From NCBI GenBank assembly GCA_932521025.1, contig OW051473.1, positions 4,712,001 through 4,776,000 on the forward strand: a stretch of 64,000 bases of DNA, in the 5' to 3' direction. This document shows positions 49,301-60,679 of this stretch, one piece after another. Both the position numbers and the translations under genes were made by a program. Source of the DNA: Oscheius onirici. Taxonomy: Eukaryota; Nematoda; Chromadorea; Rhabditida; Rhabditidae. How positions within the stretch are numbered: the first letter of the stretch is position 1; each line of letters opens with the position of its first letter. Under the pieces are notes generated by a model that saw only the letters and a program-made list of their open reading frames with translations, was not told where the DNA came from and did no database searches.

Positions 49301-52300
49301 CAAGTTTAACTTATCGAATAGCTTGAGGTCTGAGAAAAACGTAACTATATGCGGCGATTACTCCACCTTTAATTTTAATACTCTGGATTACGCAAACAAA
49401 AAGTGGTTTAGCGGATCACATATTAGGTGTCTTAGGCTACTTTTGGCATAGCACGAAGATCAGTCTTGTTTAATACCTATCAGCGTAAAAACAGGAAGAG
49501 ATTAGTAAATGTAGGCGCGTTGCTAATCACTGTGACCAGTTTGCTACAAGTGAACGTTGCAAATGTCTTGGGAAGATATCCTGCAAAATATGCGGAAAAG
49601 AAAAACATGTTTTGCGTAAATGGTCAGAGGTTTCGAAAGACAAAAGATTCTGCGGTTGAGTAAGACAAGCAGCCACTCGGAACACGGGACAAAAGTTTGC
49701 TCGGCGGAGGTGTAAAACGACGAACTAGACGCAATGGGATAATGCTCTGCTGCTCGAGATAACAATAATTGAGAAGAGTGTTAGAAGCGACAAGAGATAG
49801 AGAACAAACAAATGTGGGTTTCAAAATGCGTCTGACTTCAAAAGAATGATCTTTTTTCAGTTTTTCAAAGACACCATTAATCGTGTGTTGTTTGGTGAAA
49901 AGCAAGTATCGCCAGCATGCTCGGGGGTATTACAGTCAAACAGAATGCACGTCTATGTTTCCCCAATGGTCAATAGTCAACGTAGTAAAGGCGCATGCGA
50001 GCCAGGTGCGCCAACTTGCCCGATATGTTTTTGAGGGAAAATTAGACAAAAACTACGTCCGGAACTGTTGCGGCCGCGCAAGGAGGACTGAAACAAACAG
50101 CCGGACTTTATCATGTGGCAGAGTTTGTTGTTTTCGGCAGTCTCGTTGGGTCGCACAGACCACTTCACTAATAATTGATTTTCAATCGGAGGGTATTCAT
50201 TGTGAGAGGATTAATCGCAAATAAAAGTCTCAAAACTGTTGAACTTTTGAAAATTGTCGTTGGTATTCTATATAGAAAAACCGCAAAGGTCTAACTTACC
50301 GGATAGTGACTGTAATAGTCCTGATAGTGAGCATCTACTAGATCGAAGACTATCGGTATCGGATCCAGTGAGAACATCTGGACTCGCGTCTCAGACAAAA
50401 GGAAGGGACCCGATTTAGGGGCCTAAACAGCCGGAGAGTTTATACATGTGCGCATATTCAGAGAGAACTGTTAGCTCCTCCTCCTACAAAGTGTAACGGG
50501 TTAGTCACTGTCTATCTTTCAACATTTGACGATTCCAGCTAATGTCACCTCGCATACTCAGTTATACCTGGATGGTCGAGCGGGTCCAGAAGTTTGCAAA
50601 ACTGTAAAACCGCTGGCAATGCGGATAAACAAGACGACAGAAGTTTAAAAAAGATATTTGCATAAGGATGAACTCACGCCATGGCGAGGTGGATAGAAGT
50701 TGTAGTCTACGTATTCTTCCTGTTGCTCGAAATACGTATAAGTATACCAGTATTGGAACATGCCGCCAACTCGCAGGCAGCTGGCTAAGACGTTAGCCTA
50801 TCCAGACAGTACTACTCGTGACCATTCGTACGCGCAGCTGGTGCTTTTTTTCGCATTTCTTTCAATAGGGTATTTTGCAAAAGTCACAAGGAGCGCTAGA
50901 CATACTTTGCAGAAATAGTTGGATGGATGTTGCAGACCGTGATCTGGAAGCCAGGAGTCCATGTTGGGCGTTGCCGACTACTGCAACTATGCTCGAAAAA
51001 GTACTAAGAAACGGGATGAAAAGTTCGGACACATTACCTTTCAGTTTTGCGTAAAAAACGTAATCATGAAATCTACAAGCGACTGAGACTGAGGTGTGGA
51101 AAACGGGGGATACAAAGGGTCTTGAGTCCACTCAGATACGCGTGCAAAAACCATGGGAAAGAGCTGCTAGTCCGTAGCGCGGGAAAGAGAGCACAAAGAA
51201 AGAGTTGACGCGCTGTTATAGTAGACATTCTACGCAACTTTGCAACTTCCTGATGTTTTGAACCTTTTTGTGTAGTTTAGACAGGTATGTGGAAGAAAAG
51301 TGAAACAATGCGGAGCGGAGGACTTTTCGGGACCGGACAAAGGTCTACCCCACCAGGATGTTTATCATTTAAGCACACATCGGCTAACATTGCTGCTCGA
51401 GCTGTTCTTCTCCTTTAATTAGGCATTTTTATTCTCGGGATCGGGAGACCTCAGTAGATTAAACGAAGAATTCGCAAAGTGCTTTTCTTGGAAACTTTCC
51501 CGGTGTTTCCCTTTTCTAATTCTTTTGAAGTCGCGCACGCAAAGACTGCTCCAAGCAATCAATAGCAAATTAATGAGGGCCTGCGCAGACTGACGTCATC
51601 TGAAGTATACAACCTCGTACTATGTCACTCTGACCCAGTTCTTAGAGGCTCCGCTCTTCAAAAAGTGCAAAACTTGTCTGACTGAAGGGATTGGGCCGAA
51701 AGGGGCAGAAATTGGATAATGTGCTCTGAACTTGGAAAAATTGCTAAAAAAAAATCCGATAAAAAAGGGCACGTTTGCACTTTTTTGAACTTTCGATCCA
51801 TCCCTACAAGGAAGGCAACCTGAGCAGCCATTGTGAACATGTTCCCGTCTAGATCTCAAAGATCGAGTAGATATCATGCAAACAATAAGGAAATACTCGC
51901 GGCTGCACAGCTCCTGTCAACTAACGTAGACAAACAATGGACATGTAAGGAATGAGAGAAACATGGGAAAGTGAATAAATGAAGAGAGTAGTGTAACTAT
52001 CGCTTTGAGAAAATGAACGGTTCGGTTTAGAGGCAAGGAAAAGAAATACATCGAACCGCAGATTATCAAATTTACGAAGGCCTGAGTTTCCCTAGGAAGG
52101 GAAGGATACAGGGACTTAGGAAAAACAACAGGACAGCCAAATGAGATGTTGCTAACATCTTTTTCTGTAAGTCAAGGATAAGCAATTACGTCAAATCCTC
52201 ATTGATATGTTTTCAGATAAATGACGAATACGCCCTCTGACACATAATGATTGTGCAGGGGGAGAGATTGAAGCTCATTAAGTGAGGCGACAGAACATGA

Positions 52301-53052
52301 AAACTGCCTATTCGGAAGATGGGTCAGTTCTTATCAGAAAAGGTTGCCATGTCATTCAGAAGATGGAGGCCAAATGTTGCCTTTATCGGCAGTCCGGAAG
52401 GTGGCTCATAAGAATTCGTGGCACAAATTGAGGCACGTCTTTTTTCGCTGCAAAATTCACACAGTTCCAGGCAATCTCCTCTGCGTATACATTCTTGCAG
52501 ATCACATTGTTTCAGAACAAAAATTTGACTATCATATACAAAATATTGTGAGATCTCGCAAGTCCAATTATTTTCAGATAAATCCTGATACCATAATCTT
52601 CAGGCATAAACAAAAAAACCGGATAAACATGCGAGCAGAACTCACTTCTGGAGAAACCTTCAAAACATTCAATCTGCGCAAAAATGAGAGAGCTCTGTTA
52701 GGCTAGAAGAAAGAACGAAGGGGGAAATAAAAAGGTCCAAAGAGCAGGCGGAAGCATGCAGGCTCGCTGCTCTCCCATATGTGTGAGATGTGGAAGTATT
52801 TGAGCCAGTTTAACCGGAAAGTTTAAACCTTGGATTGTTTGTTGAACACTACTTAGAAGAAAAGTGCAAAAAGATAGCAAAGAGGTGTTTTGGCGAAATC
52901 CGCCTGCATCTGCTTGCAGCTGTAAATCAAAAGAATAATTGACCTGGCGGCTGCGTTTACGAAAAACACATAAACATTTTTTGACTCACCTCATCATTCC
53001 ACCCTGGCAGATACTGATTTTGGTACAGAGGCCAGTAGTGTGACGGATTCAT
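37324..53052 (-). CDS. saeg-1: ELM2-SANT-C2H2 transcriptional corepressor (SAEG-1/MIDEAS-like)
   Basis: Common exons run 47169-47065, 46616-46512, 46362-46234, 46142-46026, 45776-45717, 45674-45583, 42489-42429, 39857-39732, 39394-39337, 39294-39072, 39011-38907, 38867-38722, 38679-38405, 38364-38236, 38196-38048, 38006-37889, 37847-37743, 37706-37467 and 37422-37324. These encode 813 residues plus one of three 21-28-residue starts. The N-terminal third is Gln/Tyr/Pro-rich. Then come an ELM2 domain ([22 protein letters not shown]), a SANT domain ([35 protein letters not shown]) and one C2H2 finger ([20 protein letters not shown]). The order matches vertebrate TRERF1/ZNF541/MIDEAS, scaffolds of histone deacetylase complexes. 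In C. elegans SAEG-1 works with SAEG-2 downstream of EGL-4. The SANT exon end is ambiguous: GT donor after 38420 or GC donor after 38405. I infer the orthology; I did not check it. Confidence 0.8.
39858..42428 (-). other. Large intron of the saeg-1-like gene
   Basis: 2.6 kb without coding exons I can support. It includes a GA-rich run near 41094-41116 and a 17-bp direct repeat at 41811-41848. The splice acceptor has two AGs four bases apart; only the inner one (exon from 39857) keeps the frame. Confidence 0.6.
41811..41848. repeat. Short direct repeat, 17 bp twice
   Basis: ATCACTATCAAATGACA occurs at 41811-41827 and again at 41832-41848, separated by AAAA. Both copies are exact. Confidence 0.9.
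42490..45582 (-). other. Large intron of the saeg-1-like gene
   Basis: 3.1 kb without supported exons. Open frames on both strands are short and lack splice context. Confidence 0.55.
47170..50299 (-). other. Large 5' intron of the saeg-1-like gene
   Basis: 3.1 kb separating exon 1c from the first common exon. No coding signal. If 1a-1c are alternative starts, this interval probably holds enhancers and perhaps further promoters. Confidence 0.5.
50300..50377 (-). promoter_or_regulatory. saeg-1: Alternative first exon 1c of the saeg-1-like gene
   Basis: ATG plus 26 codons ([14 protein letters not shown] then [12 protein letters not shown]) ending at CCG|GTAAGT in phase 0. It is the candidate start nearest the common exons and has the same Tyr/Pro-rich flavour as 1a and 1b. 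Confidence 0.6.
50678..50761 (-). promoter_or_regulatory. saeg-1: Alternative first exon 1b of the saeg-1-like gene
   Basis: ATG plus 28 codons ([17 protein letters not shown] then [11 protein letters not shown]) with a GGC|GTGAGT donor in phase 0. Candidate upstream acceptors do not give a phase match to exon 1a, so it is more likely a separate first exon than an internal one. Confidence 0.6.
52990..53052 (-). promoter_or_regulatory. saeg-1: Alternative first exon 1a of the saeg-1-like gene
   Basis: ATG plus 21 codons ([13 protein letters not shown] then LPGWNDE), ending at a consensus GAG|GTGAGT donor in phase 0. It fits the phase-0 acceptor at 47169. The composition is aromatic and Asn/Pro-rich like the next exons, and no acceptor precedes it in a usable phase. 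Confidence 0.65.
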
Positions 53053-54142
53053 CGACGTGTAAAGGTTTAGACAATAAGAATCCGATTTGGCAGACTATTG
53101 CCTTTTCTTATTTCATTTAGAGGAGCACCGATGTCTGGGATGCTCTATGCTCTTCTCGTTTCTTGATATAATGAAGACCTGATGGAGACGATATGGAGCA
53201 AGTGAGACAAGCAACACCGTACTTCCGAGAGAGGTAAGAGGTACGAGCTGTCGCTATACGCCCGTTTGGCGTGCAAGAGCTAAGAAACTGACGCACGCGA
53301 TATGGTAGACTTGTGGAAAAAGCGAGTACAATTATAGTCCAAGGGTATTGTAGTAGATAATGGGAATGAAAAGTTGTTTTACATAGTGAAGCGGATGTAC
53401 AGACACATCCGTTCTGATCAGCAATCCCGATCACGAGCGTGTGTTGCTAGTTTTACAAAATTGTTAAACACAGAAATGTCAGTGGTCCCTGACCACAATT
53501 CCTGTCCCTTTTATTAGCGTAATTTATTTTTGGCCTTCGGGGGTTCTCAATATTCAAGGAAATTAACCGGCAGTCAAGCCAAAAGATCAACTGCTCCGCC
53601 TTCCTCTTTCGTCATTTTAAAGTAGAATTTGCGAAGGTTCTGCTAGAAGGAGTGCAGGTGTTGCGCACGAGGGCCCGACGACTCATCGATTGCGGTGCAA
53701 AGGACTAGGGCAAAAAGAGCATGAATAAGGAGCAGGAAATCCCATTGCGAAGCATCAAAGGCATGCGACAATGTCACAAATTTAGACTTCTTTTAATATC
53801 AAACAATGCAAAGATGCAAAAGGATTATATATATACTAATCCTCATTGGCGAGCAGCGTAGCGTTAACTTTGGTTAAGCACGCAGAAGTAATTCAGAAGT
53901 GCAGAGGTAATCGAAACTCTTAGCTATGAAAGGTAGAGCCTGATCAAGTTGGGGGAGGAGCAACTCTGAAGCAAGTGCACGTGCGCAAGTAATCATAACC
54001 GCTGCGACAACAAGCTGAAATTTTCTGCAATTAATTGAATCTCAAGTGTATAAACAAGCTGTACATCATAGTCTAAAGTTTTTAACGGGTATAATCAAAG
54101 GGCTCGAAAAGCTTTTGATCGTAATATTTCAAAACTGTCAGG
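53053..54142. other. Upstream region of the saeg-1-like gene
   Basis: About 1.1 kb with no gene I can support. It should include the promoter of first exon 1a. Confidence 0.45.
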
Positions 54143-54533
54143 ATGAGTGACAAGGTCGAGGTGTGCAGATGTACAGATCTTTGCAGAGTTTGCCAGATTT
54201 ATGGTCAAAATACCATGTGTTTTGCAAAAGGTGTGCTATCTTCAAAGAAATTACTCTTCTTGCACTCTGAGAGGAAAATGTGTTAAGTTCAGTTGTTCTG
54301 ACTGTCTGGTACTCTATAATACTATGGATTCAAACCATGTTCAACAAGCGAAGAGAGTCGTTATAAAGGTGCATAAGTTTTAACAGTATTCGTGTCCTCA
54401 GTTTAGCCAGGATATCCCTTCTCCACGTGTGATGTCTAGACAACAGGTTCTTTGGTGGTTCTGGCCGATTTTCGTCAGTGCCATTGATTCCTCAATTAAT
54501 GGCGGTTCACTATTTACTTCTGTTCTCTTCTAC
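54143..54533 (+). pseudogene. Possible nuclear-hormone-receptor remnant
   Basis: One frame from ATG 54143 reads LCRVCQIYGQN, resembling the first zinc finger of a nematode nuclear receptor, and stops at 54286. A second frame reads YLQRNYSSCTLRGKCVKFSC then SDCLVLYNTMDSNHVQQAKR, resembling the knuckle and second finger. A third piece (DIPSPRVMSRQQVLWWFWPI) follows, then TAA at 54531-54533. Key cysteines are missing between the two halves and no intron of workable size joins the frames. It is probably a decayed receptor gene, but the resemblance is weak. Confidence 0.35.
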
Positions 54534-54818
54534 CAACCACTGATATAAAATAGCCAGAAAAACAACACGCGTGTCTCTGTGAATATAGTTCCGATCAATT
54601 CGAATTCTTGCTGTAAAGTATTAGCCAAATAATTCCCGAATAATAGGCTCAAATTTACATAGAAATCATCCCTTACGCAGTTCTTTTTCAAGAATTCTTC
54701 TATGCAGCGCATATCCTTCTTCTTTAGCACTGTTACTGCGAGTTTCATTTTTCGTCTAAAAGGAAGTCATTCTTTCATTAACATTCGATATTTCAGGATT
54801 AAATCTTGATTGTTAGCC

Positions 54819-56569
54819 ATGAGTGTTCCCGGTTTCAAAGACCGTTATCGGATGATCATTGTAGCCATCTGCTTTTTATGCCTTACTAGTATATGTTCCA
54901 ATTACAATATTATGAATTTTACATTTATTTGCATGGAATATGACATGTCAAGCACTATTGTTCGAAATAACCAGGTATTCTACGTTATGTTTTCTTTTTA
55001 TCATATGTTTTCAGACTGTCAGTAAATACAGTTTTACACCAATAGAAAAGTCATTTATAATATGGGCTGTTGCGATAGGCACATTCTTGTCAACTTTCCC
55101 ATTCAACTATTTCTACACAAAATTTGGTGCGAGGTGACACTTTTGTTGAGCAAACTACATACGTCTATCAGGTATCCATTTCTTCTCGCAGGACTTTTGT
55201 CATCACTTTGTACCGTAGCTCTTCCATATGGCGCCGATCTCGGACTTCCTGCTCTACTATGTCTCCGCTTTCTACAGGTTAGGTTGCAAAACATGTTTGT
55301 TTAAGAGTAAAACTGTAGGGAGTAGCCTACGGAGCGGATTTTGCAGCCATCGGACTTGTTTGCGTCCGCTGGGCACCGCTATCGGAAACAGCGATATTCA
55401 TTTGTTTCCTCACGTCGTTTTCGCCAATTTCTACAAGTTTAACAAACGGGATCAGCGGAGCGGTAAGTTGCGATAGAGATCGAGAGATTAACTTTGTTTT
55501 TTAAAGATCTGTGAATCTCAGTTCGGATGGAGAGGGGCTTTCTATATTCACGCTTGCATGGGACTTGTACTATTCTTTCTTTGGTGGCTGGTTTATACAG
55601 ATGACCCGAATGAATGTCGTCATGTTACAACAAAAGAGCTTACATGTATCCAAAGGAACAAATCAAAACAACACAACGAAGGAGCTACATCAGTACCATA
55701 CTGGGTAAGCAATATATTTTTCATTTCATTAGTCTTTTACAGGAAATTTGTACTAATCCCGCCGTTCTGTCCGTATGGTTTTGTGCTTTCGTCGAGTTAT
55801 CCGGTTTTATAATGTTGACGTCCTATGCTCCAATCTATTTTCACACTGTTTTGGGCTACGACATCGGAACAACTGGAGTTTTAATCGGCGTAGCCACATT
55901 CACGCAACTGCCGGTGAAAGTGGTGGCAGCTATTATCAGTGACAAATACAAGTACGATCTGATCTGTTTAGAGGCTATACACCATTCAGGGGTCTGTCTG
56001 AGTTGACTAAGATTCATATTTTCAACATTTTATCCATGGGAGTAGTTGGCATTTTCTATGCAATTATGGGGTAGGTGTTGTTACCATCACTTTAAAGTTT
56101 CCAGCTTCTTCCCTCCACCAATGGCCTGGTTGGCTGTTTTATCCTATGCCTGCATTAACTGGTTCAGTTGTACAAATTGTGGTGGTTTCTATAAGTGCGG
56201 AACGCACGTGTCGAGGTGAACATGAGCAGACTACGAATCAACAATCACACTAATAGGCAGTACGCACATGTGGTCATTGGAACTATACAATGGATGAAAT
56301 GCGTGGCTTTATTCACAGCTCCGGCGTTAGTCGGATTTTTAGTGACGGACGAGAGGTCGCAATCCGACTGGCGACTCGTCTTCCTTGTTGTGGCTGTCTT
56401 CCAAATCACGGTCGGTGTTGATCTAAGCAGTTTGTGACTGACTGCTCAGGCAAACTGCGCATCTTTTTTCTCCTTCTCCGATCAGCCAGCAGAGTTCACT
56501 AAGACAGGTGAAGAAAAAGAAGCACAAACGACGACAATTAGCATAAGTCTCGGTAAACTCAAACCTTGA
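54819..56569 (+). CDS. SLC17-type major facilitator transporter
   Basis: Ten exons give 465 residues: 54819-54974, 55015-55133, 55172-55277, 55319-55462, 55507-55704, 55743-55951, 55990-56070, 56105-56215, 56257-56410 and 56450-56569. About twelve hydrophobic spans are visible, beginning MIIVAICFLCLTSICSNYNI. The family pattern is present: CVRWAPLSETAIF, SGAICESQFGWRGAFYIHAC, YTDDPNECRHVT and NCGGFYKC before QYAHVVIGTIQWMKC. SLC17 members move phosphate, sialic acid, nucleotides or glutamate using Na+ or proton gradients; the substrate cannot be read from sequence. The long first lumenal loop usual in the family is short here. The tail is short and Thr-rich. Confidence 0.88.
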
Positions 56570-57005
56570 AATCTTATTTATTTATTGAATAAACAAGTCA
56601 AAATAAAGCCATTTTTACCACAGTACGCGTCTTACAAACCGTAGCTTAGAATAGTACATTTTCGGCTGAAAACACCTGCCATATTATTCCAGTCAAAAAA
56701 TATTAGGTACATGAGAACCGTATTGTTACTCCCTTGATTCTATTGCTCACTTATGTTTCTGTTAACAGAGGTAGAAGTTTGCAAATGTTCCCCAGTTTTT
56801 GCCTCCATGGTTCGGAGCTGCCTCCTGTGGCACATGTTGCATTGCCGCCTGGCCCTTTTGTCCACACATAGCCGACAAGCTCTGACCAGCGCGATTCGCC
56901 TGCTCTTTGTTAGCTGTCAGATGTCAAAATCAGTCTATATAAACTAGGCGAGAGCTTTCTCATCCCGACAAACAGCTAGGCACGCGCATCTGTTCGGGAG
57001 AGGCC
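56570..57005. other. Gap between the SLC17 gene and the secreted protein gene
   Basis: 436 nt. AATAAA hexamers near 56587 and 56600 fit the SLC17 transcript end. No gene is present. Confidence 0.5.
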
Positions 57006-57951
57006 ATGTTTGGGCCGCAACTTTCTCTCTTGTCATTACTATTTCATCTTGTTCAAGGATATCTTCCCACTTCCGATTTGACCAACTCTATTTTACCGTA
57101 TGAGAATCTCATAGAGAAGGAAACTGATGGTAATCATTTTTCTTCGAGTTTTTTATATTTATAAGGTCTCGGAGAAGGTGACAGCTCAGAAATAGATGAG
57201 CCCTCAGCCAGTCCCTATCGTAATCGACTCACTTTTCGGAGAAGAAACTTGAACTCGGGAGGCATGAACATGGGGTAGGATCTCTGATTTTCTAAGTTGA
57301 AATCATTACAGAGGATCCAACTCTCCGTTCAGCCGAATGAATTATCGTGGAGGCTACGGATCCAACAGACGACCTTTCAATAGTCCCAATCCATATTCCA
57401 GTAGCAATAGCTACAATGGATACGGTAGCGGTTCGTCTAGCCCTATGTCTAGTGGTCTGATTGGAAATCGAGAACGGAACTACGGCTATTTCGGAAGCAC
57501 AGCTGGTATGCGCAACAAAAATAACTACAAGAGTCGGTTTCCCAACTACTATAGTGGTAAGTTCCACTTGTTACAAAATATATAGAACTTAAGGAAACCG
57601 TCAAACGAATGACTTGATGGGAAGCTTCAACTCGGAGGGTCTGGGAGGCAGCAACAACATGCTTCCAAACAAGTTTGGAGGGCCAAATACCTACATCCCT
57701 CAAATTCCTGATCGAGAGTCCCAAAATCAGTACTTCAATCCCTACTATCCGGATTATTCTCCCTATCGAGGAGAATACGGTGGCCGAATTCTGTCTAACA
57801 GATGGAACGACAAGGGATGCCTCATTAGTTGGATTATACCACAAAGTTTCAGGGCAACATTGGAGAGATCGAGAGCGCAGTTGACGGTTACGCGGCAGCG
57901 AGTGCCAAGCAGAAAACCCAAAAGGCTCAGAAAGCAAAAGCCTTGGCCTAA
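57006..57951 (+). CDS. Secreted Gly/Ser/Asn/Tyr-rich protein, C terminus uncertain
   Basis: Four exons start at 57006-57129, 57166-57274, 57312-57556 and 57594 onward. A signal peptide (FGPQLSLLSLLFHLVQG) precedes a low-complexity body rich in Gly, Ser, Asn, Tyr and Pro (RMNYRGGYGSNRRPF, FNPYYPDYSPYRGEYGG). It could be a cuticle or matrix component; no family is recognised. The end is unclear. In the exon 4 frame the ORF runs to 58084, past a poly(A) signal at 57985 and overlapping the convergent ife-3 coding end. After a perfect GTTTCAG acceptor near 57863, a different frame encodes an Ala/Lys-rich end (ESAVDGYAAASAKQKTQKAQ) and stops at 57951. No phase-0 donor links the two, so a frameshift or base error in 57800-57860 is likely. 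Confidence 0.65.
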
Positions 57952-57984
57952 CACTTCCCCAACCTCAGAATATATTATACGTCT

Positions 57985-57990
57985 AATAAA
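57985..57990 (+). terminator. Polyadenylation signal of the secreted protein gene
   Basis: AATAAA 34 nt after the stop at 57951. It supports that stop rather than the read-through stop at 58084. Confidence 0.6.
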
Positions 57991-58077
57991 CATATTTTGC
58001 CCCAAAAATTCATTGCAGACCATAAGCAGGGATGAGAACAACGTATTTGATTATCCAAAAAAATATATGACAAAATG

Positions 58078-58985
58078 CTACTGACCCGCCTCTTTTTCCA
58101 AAGATTTTTTGTGCTCACGAGGTTCTTTCGCTTCTTTGGCCTCTTTCACTTCTTTCTCCTTTTTTGTCTGTAGTAGAATTCTTGGTTTTACCATTGATGA
58201 TGTCCGTGCGGAGGAATCTTTGTGAACTTCATAACGCAATGGCTCGGCTTCAGGTAGTCGTAATTTAGATTTCAGGATGTACCCTATTCTCGTATTGACA
58301 TCGTCGGCTTGATAATCCTTTGTCCATAATGATACCTGAAAACTGATAGTGAAAACATTATTCACAGCTCTACCTTGTCTCCTTTTTGCCTAACGTTGAC
58401 GACGGCTCCACAAATATGCTCCCCCATATCTTCAAACTGCTCTCCAACTATAGCCAGCAACAGTTCTTGCCAGTATCTGTCCAACAGCTGATGACGCTTC
58501 TGTTTGTCCACAACGACCAACCATCTTCCTCCCTTCACGTTGTGTTCATCCTCCCACATTGGCTTTATTCCCTAACAAAAGTTGAAACTAATTTTGTAAT
58601 AACTCACTTCTTTGAAAAGATAATAGTCTGATCCCCAATGAAGTCCTGTCGCCGTCTGGATGTGATTTACCAACGCCCAAAAATCTTCGACTGTATCAAA
58701 CACGGAAATTTGCTAAAAATGGCTACAAACTTTTAAAAAGCTTTATCTACCTTTAGACAATCCTCCCACTCTTTGTTTCTATCGGCTTTCAAATACCAAA
58801 GAGCCCAGCGATTTTGAAGTGGATGCCGAACATTTGCTTCTGCCTGGTTTCATGATTAGTTTTTACAAAAAATGGCTCACTGCTGGAAGAACTTCTGACT
58901 TTAGAGGTGGCGGATTTGGTGGTTTTTGTGGAATGTCCCGTGGTGGTGTCTTTTTGGATCCTTTGGAGTTTTTGTTAGACGGCAT
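58078..58985 (-). CDS. ife-3: Cap-binding translation initiation factor eIF4E (IFE-3 type)
   Basis: Five exons give 252 residues: 58985-58881, 58843-58751, 58712-58608, 58571-58374 and 58335-58078. The core is a canonical eIF4E: HPLQNRWALWYLKADRNKEW, FDTVEDFWALVNHIQ, GLHWGSDYYLFKEGIKPMWE, GGRWLVVVDKQKR, ICGAVVNVRQKGDK and YEVHKDSSARTSS. The cap-stacking tryptophans (HW and MWED) and the eIF4G-contact WAL are all present. These segments are nearly identical to what I recall of C. elegans IFE-3, the isoform closest to mammalian eIF4E-1. The N terminus is Lys/Pro-rich. The C terminus has a charged Lys/Glu repeat tail (KEKEVKEAKEAKEPREHKKS) unlike the Thr/Pro-rich tail of C. elegans IFE-3. Confidence 0.95.
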
Positions 58986-60679
58986 CTGGAAAGGGCGTTT
59001 GAACTAGAGAGGGAGACAGTGATAACAGAAAAAAACTGGCACGTAACAAAAACGCACAAGATGAGAACAACAGGAGTAAATTCTGTTAAGATGATAATAA
59101 ATGAACACAACTGGCTCATTTTCAAATGTTCCTGTGGTAGAGATTTTTGACAAAAGAGTCGAAGCACCATAGTACATGGCAATAGTGGCAGGGTTATCGC
59201 GGCGGGACCCGGACACAACTCCCGTCTTGGCGGGCTCGTAAAACATTTGAAAGAGAAAAGCCGAGAAACTTGGGATTGAAAGCATTACTTTTTGAGTCGA
59301 ACACTTGAGTTCAACTTTTCCATTGTAGTTGGTATCGTTTTCTTATCAATATTAGCGCTTCAGTCTCTTGTGACTTAAAAAAACCTTTTTAAAAATTACG
59401 TTTTTGAAATCAAGTTTAATGTTGTTTTCTTTTGTGATGTTTTGTGGGCATGGTGGGTAGGCAGAATGAATCAGCGCATTAGTAAACAAAATTAAAATAG
59501 CGTAAACCCTTGTTAGAATTGTGCCCTTCCATTGACAGTTTTGTCGAGAAACAGCCGGTGGAATGTTCAGTCTTCAAAACCTTTCAATCTGGAGGTGTTA
59601 GAGGCTTTCGTAAAAAAAGCAAAGAAAGCAAAAGTTTCATTTTTGATGTCTTTCGTTGTTTTCTTCTTGTATCAATACTTCACTCTGACCAAAGCAGCTT
59701 TTCTCTTGTTTTTTAAGTAACAGAGAGAGGAAGTTTATGACCAGCGGCGATCATCTGTTGCATATGTCCGCCTCGGGACCAGATTGATTGAATCTCTTTC
59801 AATTGCAACGTATTTTCCGGTCAAACTGCGCCCCTCGTGTGAACATTCTCCTATAAAAAACCAAGTCTTTTATTCTGTATGCAATAATGAGGATATCTTG
59901 TGACGGGAGCAGTCATTCATCTCAATTATCGTCCCAGGGGCTATTTTGATGGCAAAAGTCAAATTAATGCGCCTCACTTTGTATGCTCTTCGAGTGTTAA
60001 TGACAGAGTTTAGGAGGGACGTGTGGGTGGTTTGTGCTGCAAAGAAAGTGGCCTCATTGTCACTATTCGAGGAGTAATGACTCTAGTTGACATCGCACAT
60101 CGCAACACACCCTCTCAAAGTGCATTCAATTTACCATTCTTGTCTCTACTCCTAGAAATGCGTTTCTTCTCGTTACGAGTCGAGCAAACTAAAGACCTCA
60201 TCATAGCCTCTTAAAATGATAAATGACCCGTTATGAATGCATCTGGTCCTGCAGATATACTGGTTTGCTTAGCATGCCAACATCTCGCTAATGTCCTCGA
60301 CATGCGCAGCATCAATCCTCTCACTATTTCCCAATTTGTCGTGTATAAAGAACAACTCCAAAAAATGGAAGCATGTATTTTGTGAGATACAGCCCTTTTC
60401 GTTGTGTCGCATCTACTACAATCTAAGAATTGTTGTCATTGAGAACAAGGTAGAAACAAGAATAGAAATGAATGAACAACTAAGCCGAGAAGCAATGGGG
60501 ATACCGCGTCCAAGATTTTATGGCATGCGCCCGCTAATAGCAGACTACGTTGATTAGTGGTTCTACGGGAACGGGCGGTAATAGATATGGGAGAGAGAGA
60601 GTGCAGGATAGGGTGAAACATACAATTATAAATAAAAAGCGCAACTTTTTGGGGACCCCTACTTGAACCCACTCTTGTT

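Noticed and set aside
57449-57937. 162-codon minus-strand ORF
   Set aside because: It is antisense to the secreted Gly/Tyr-rich gene, whose biased codons open the opposite frame.
57594-58084. Read-through ORF extending the secreted protein to 58084
   Set aside because: It runs beyond a clear poly(A) signal and across the convergent ife-3 stop, and its tail is basic and composition-shifted. An alternative end at 57951 fits better.
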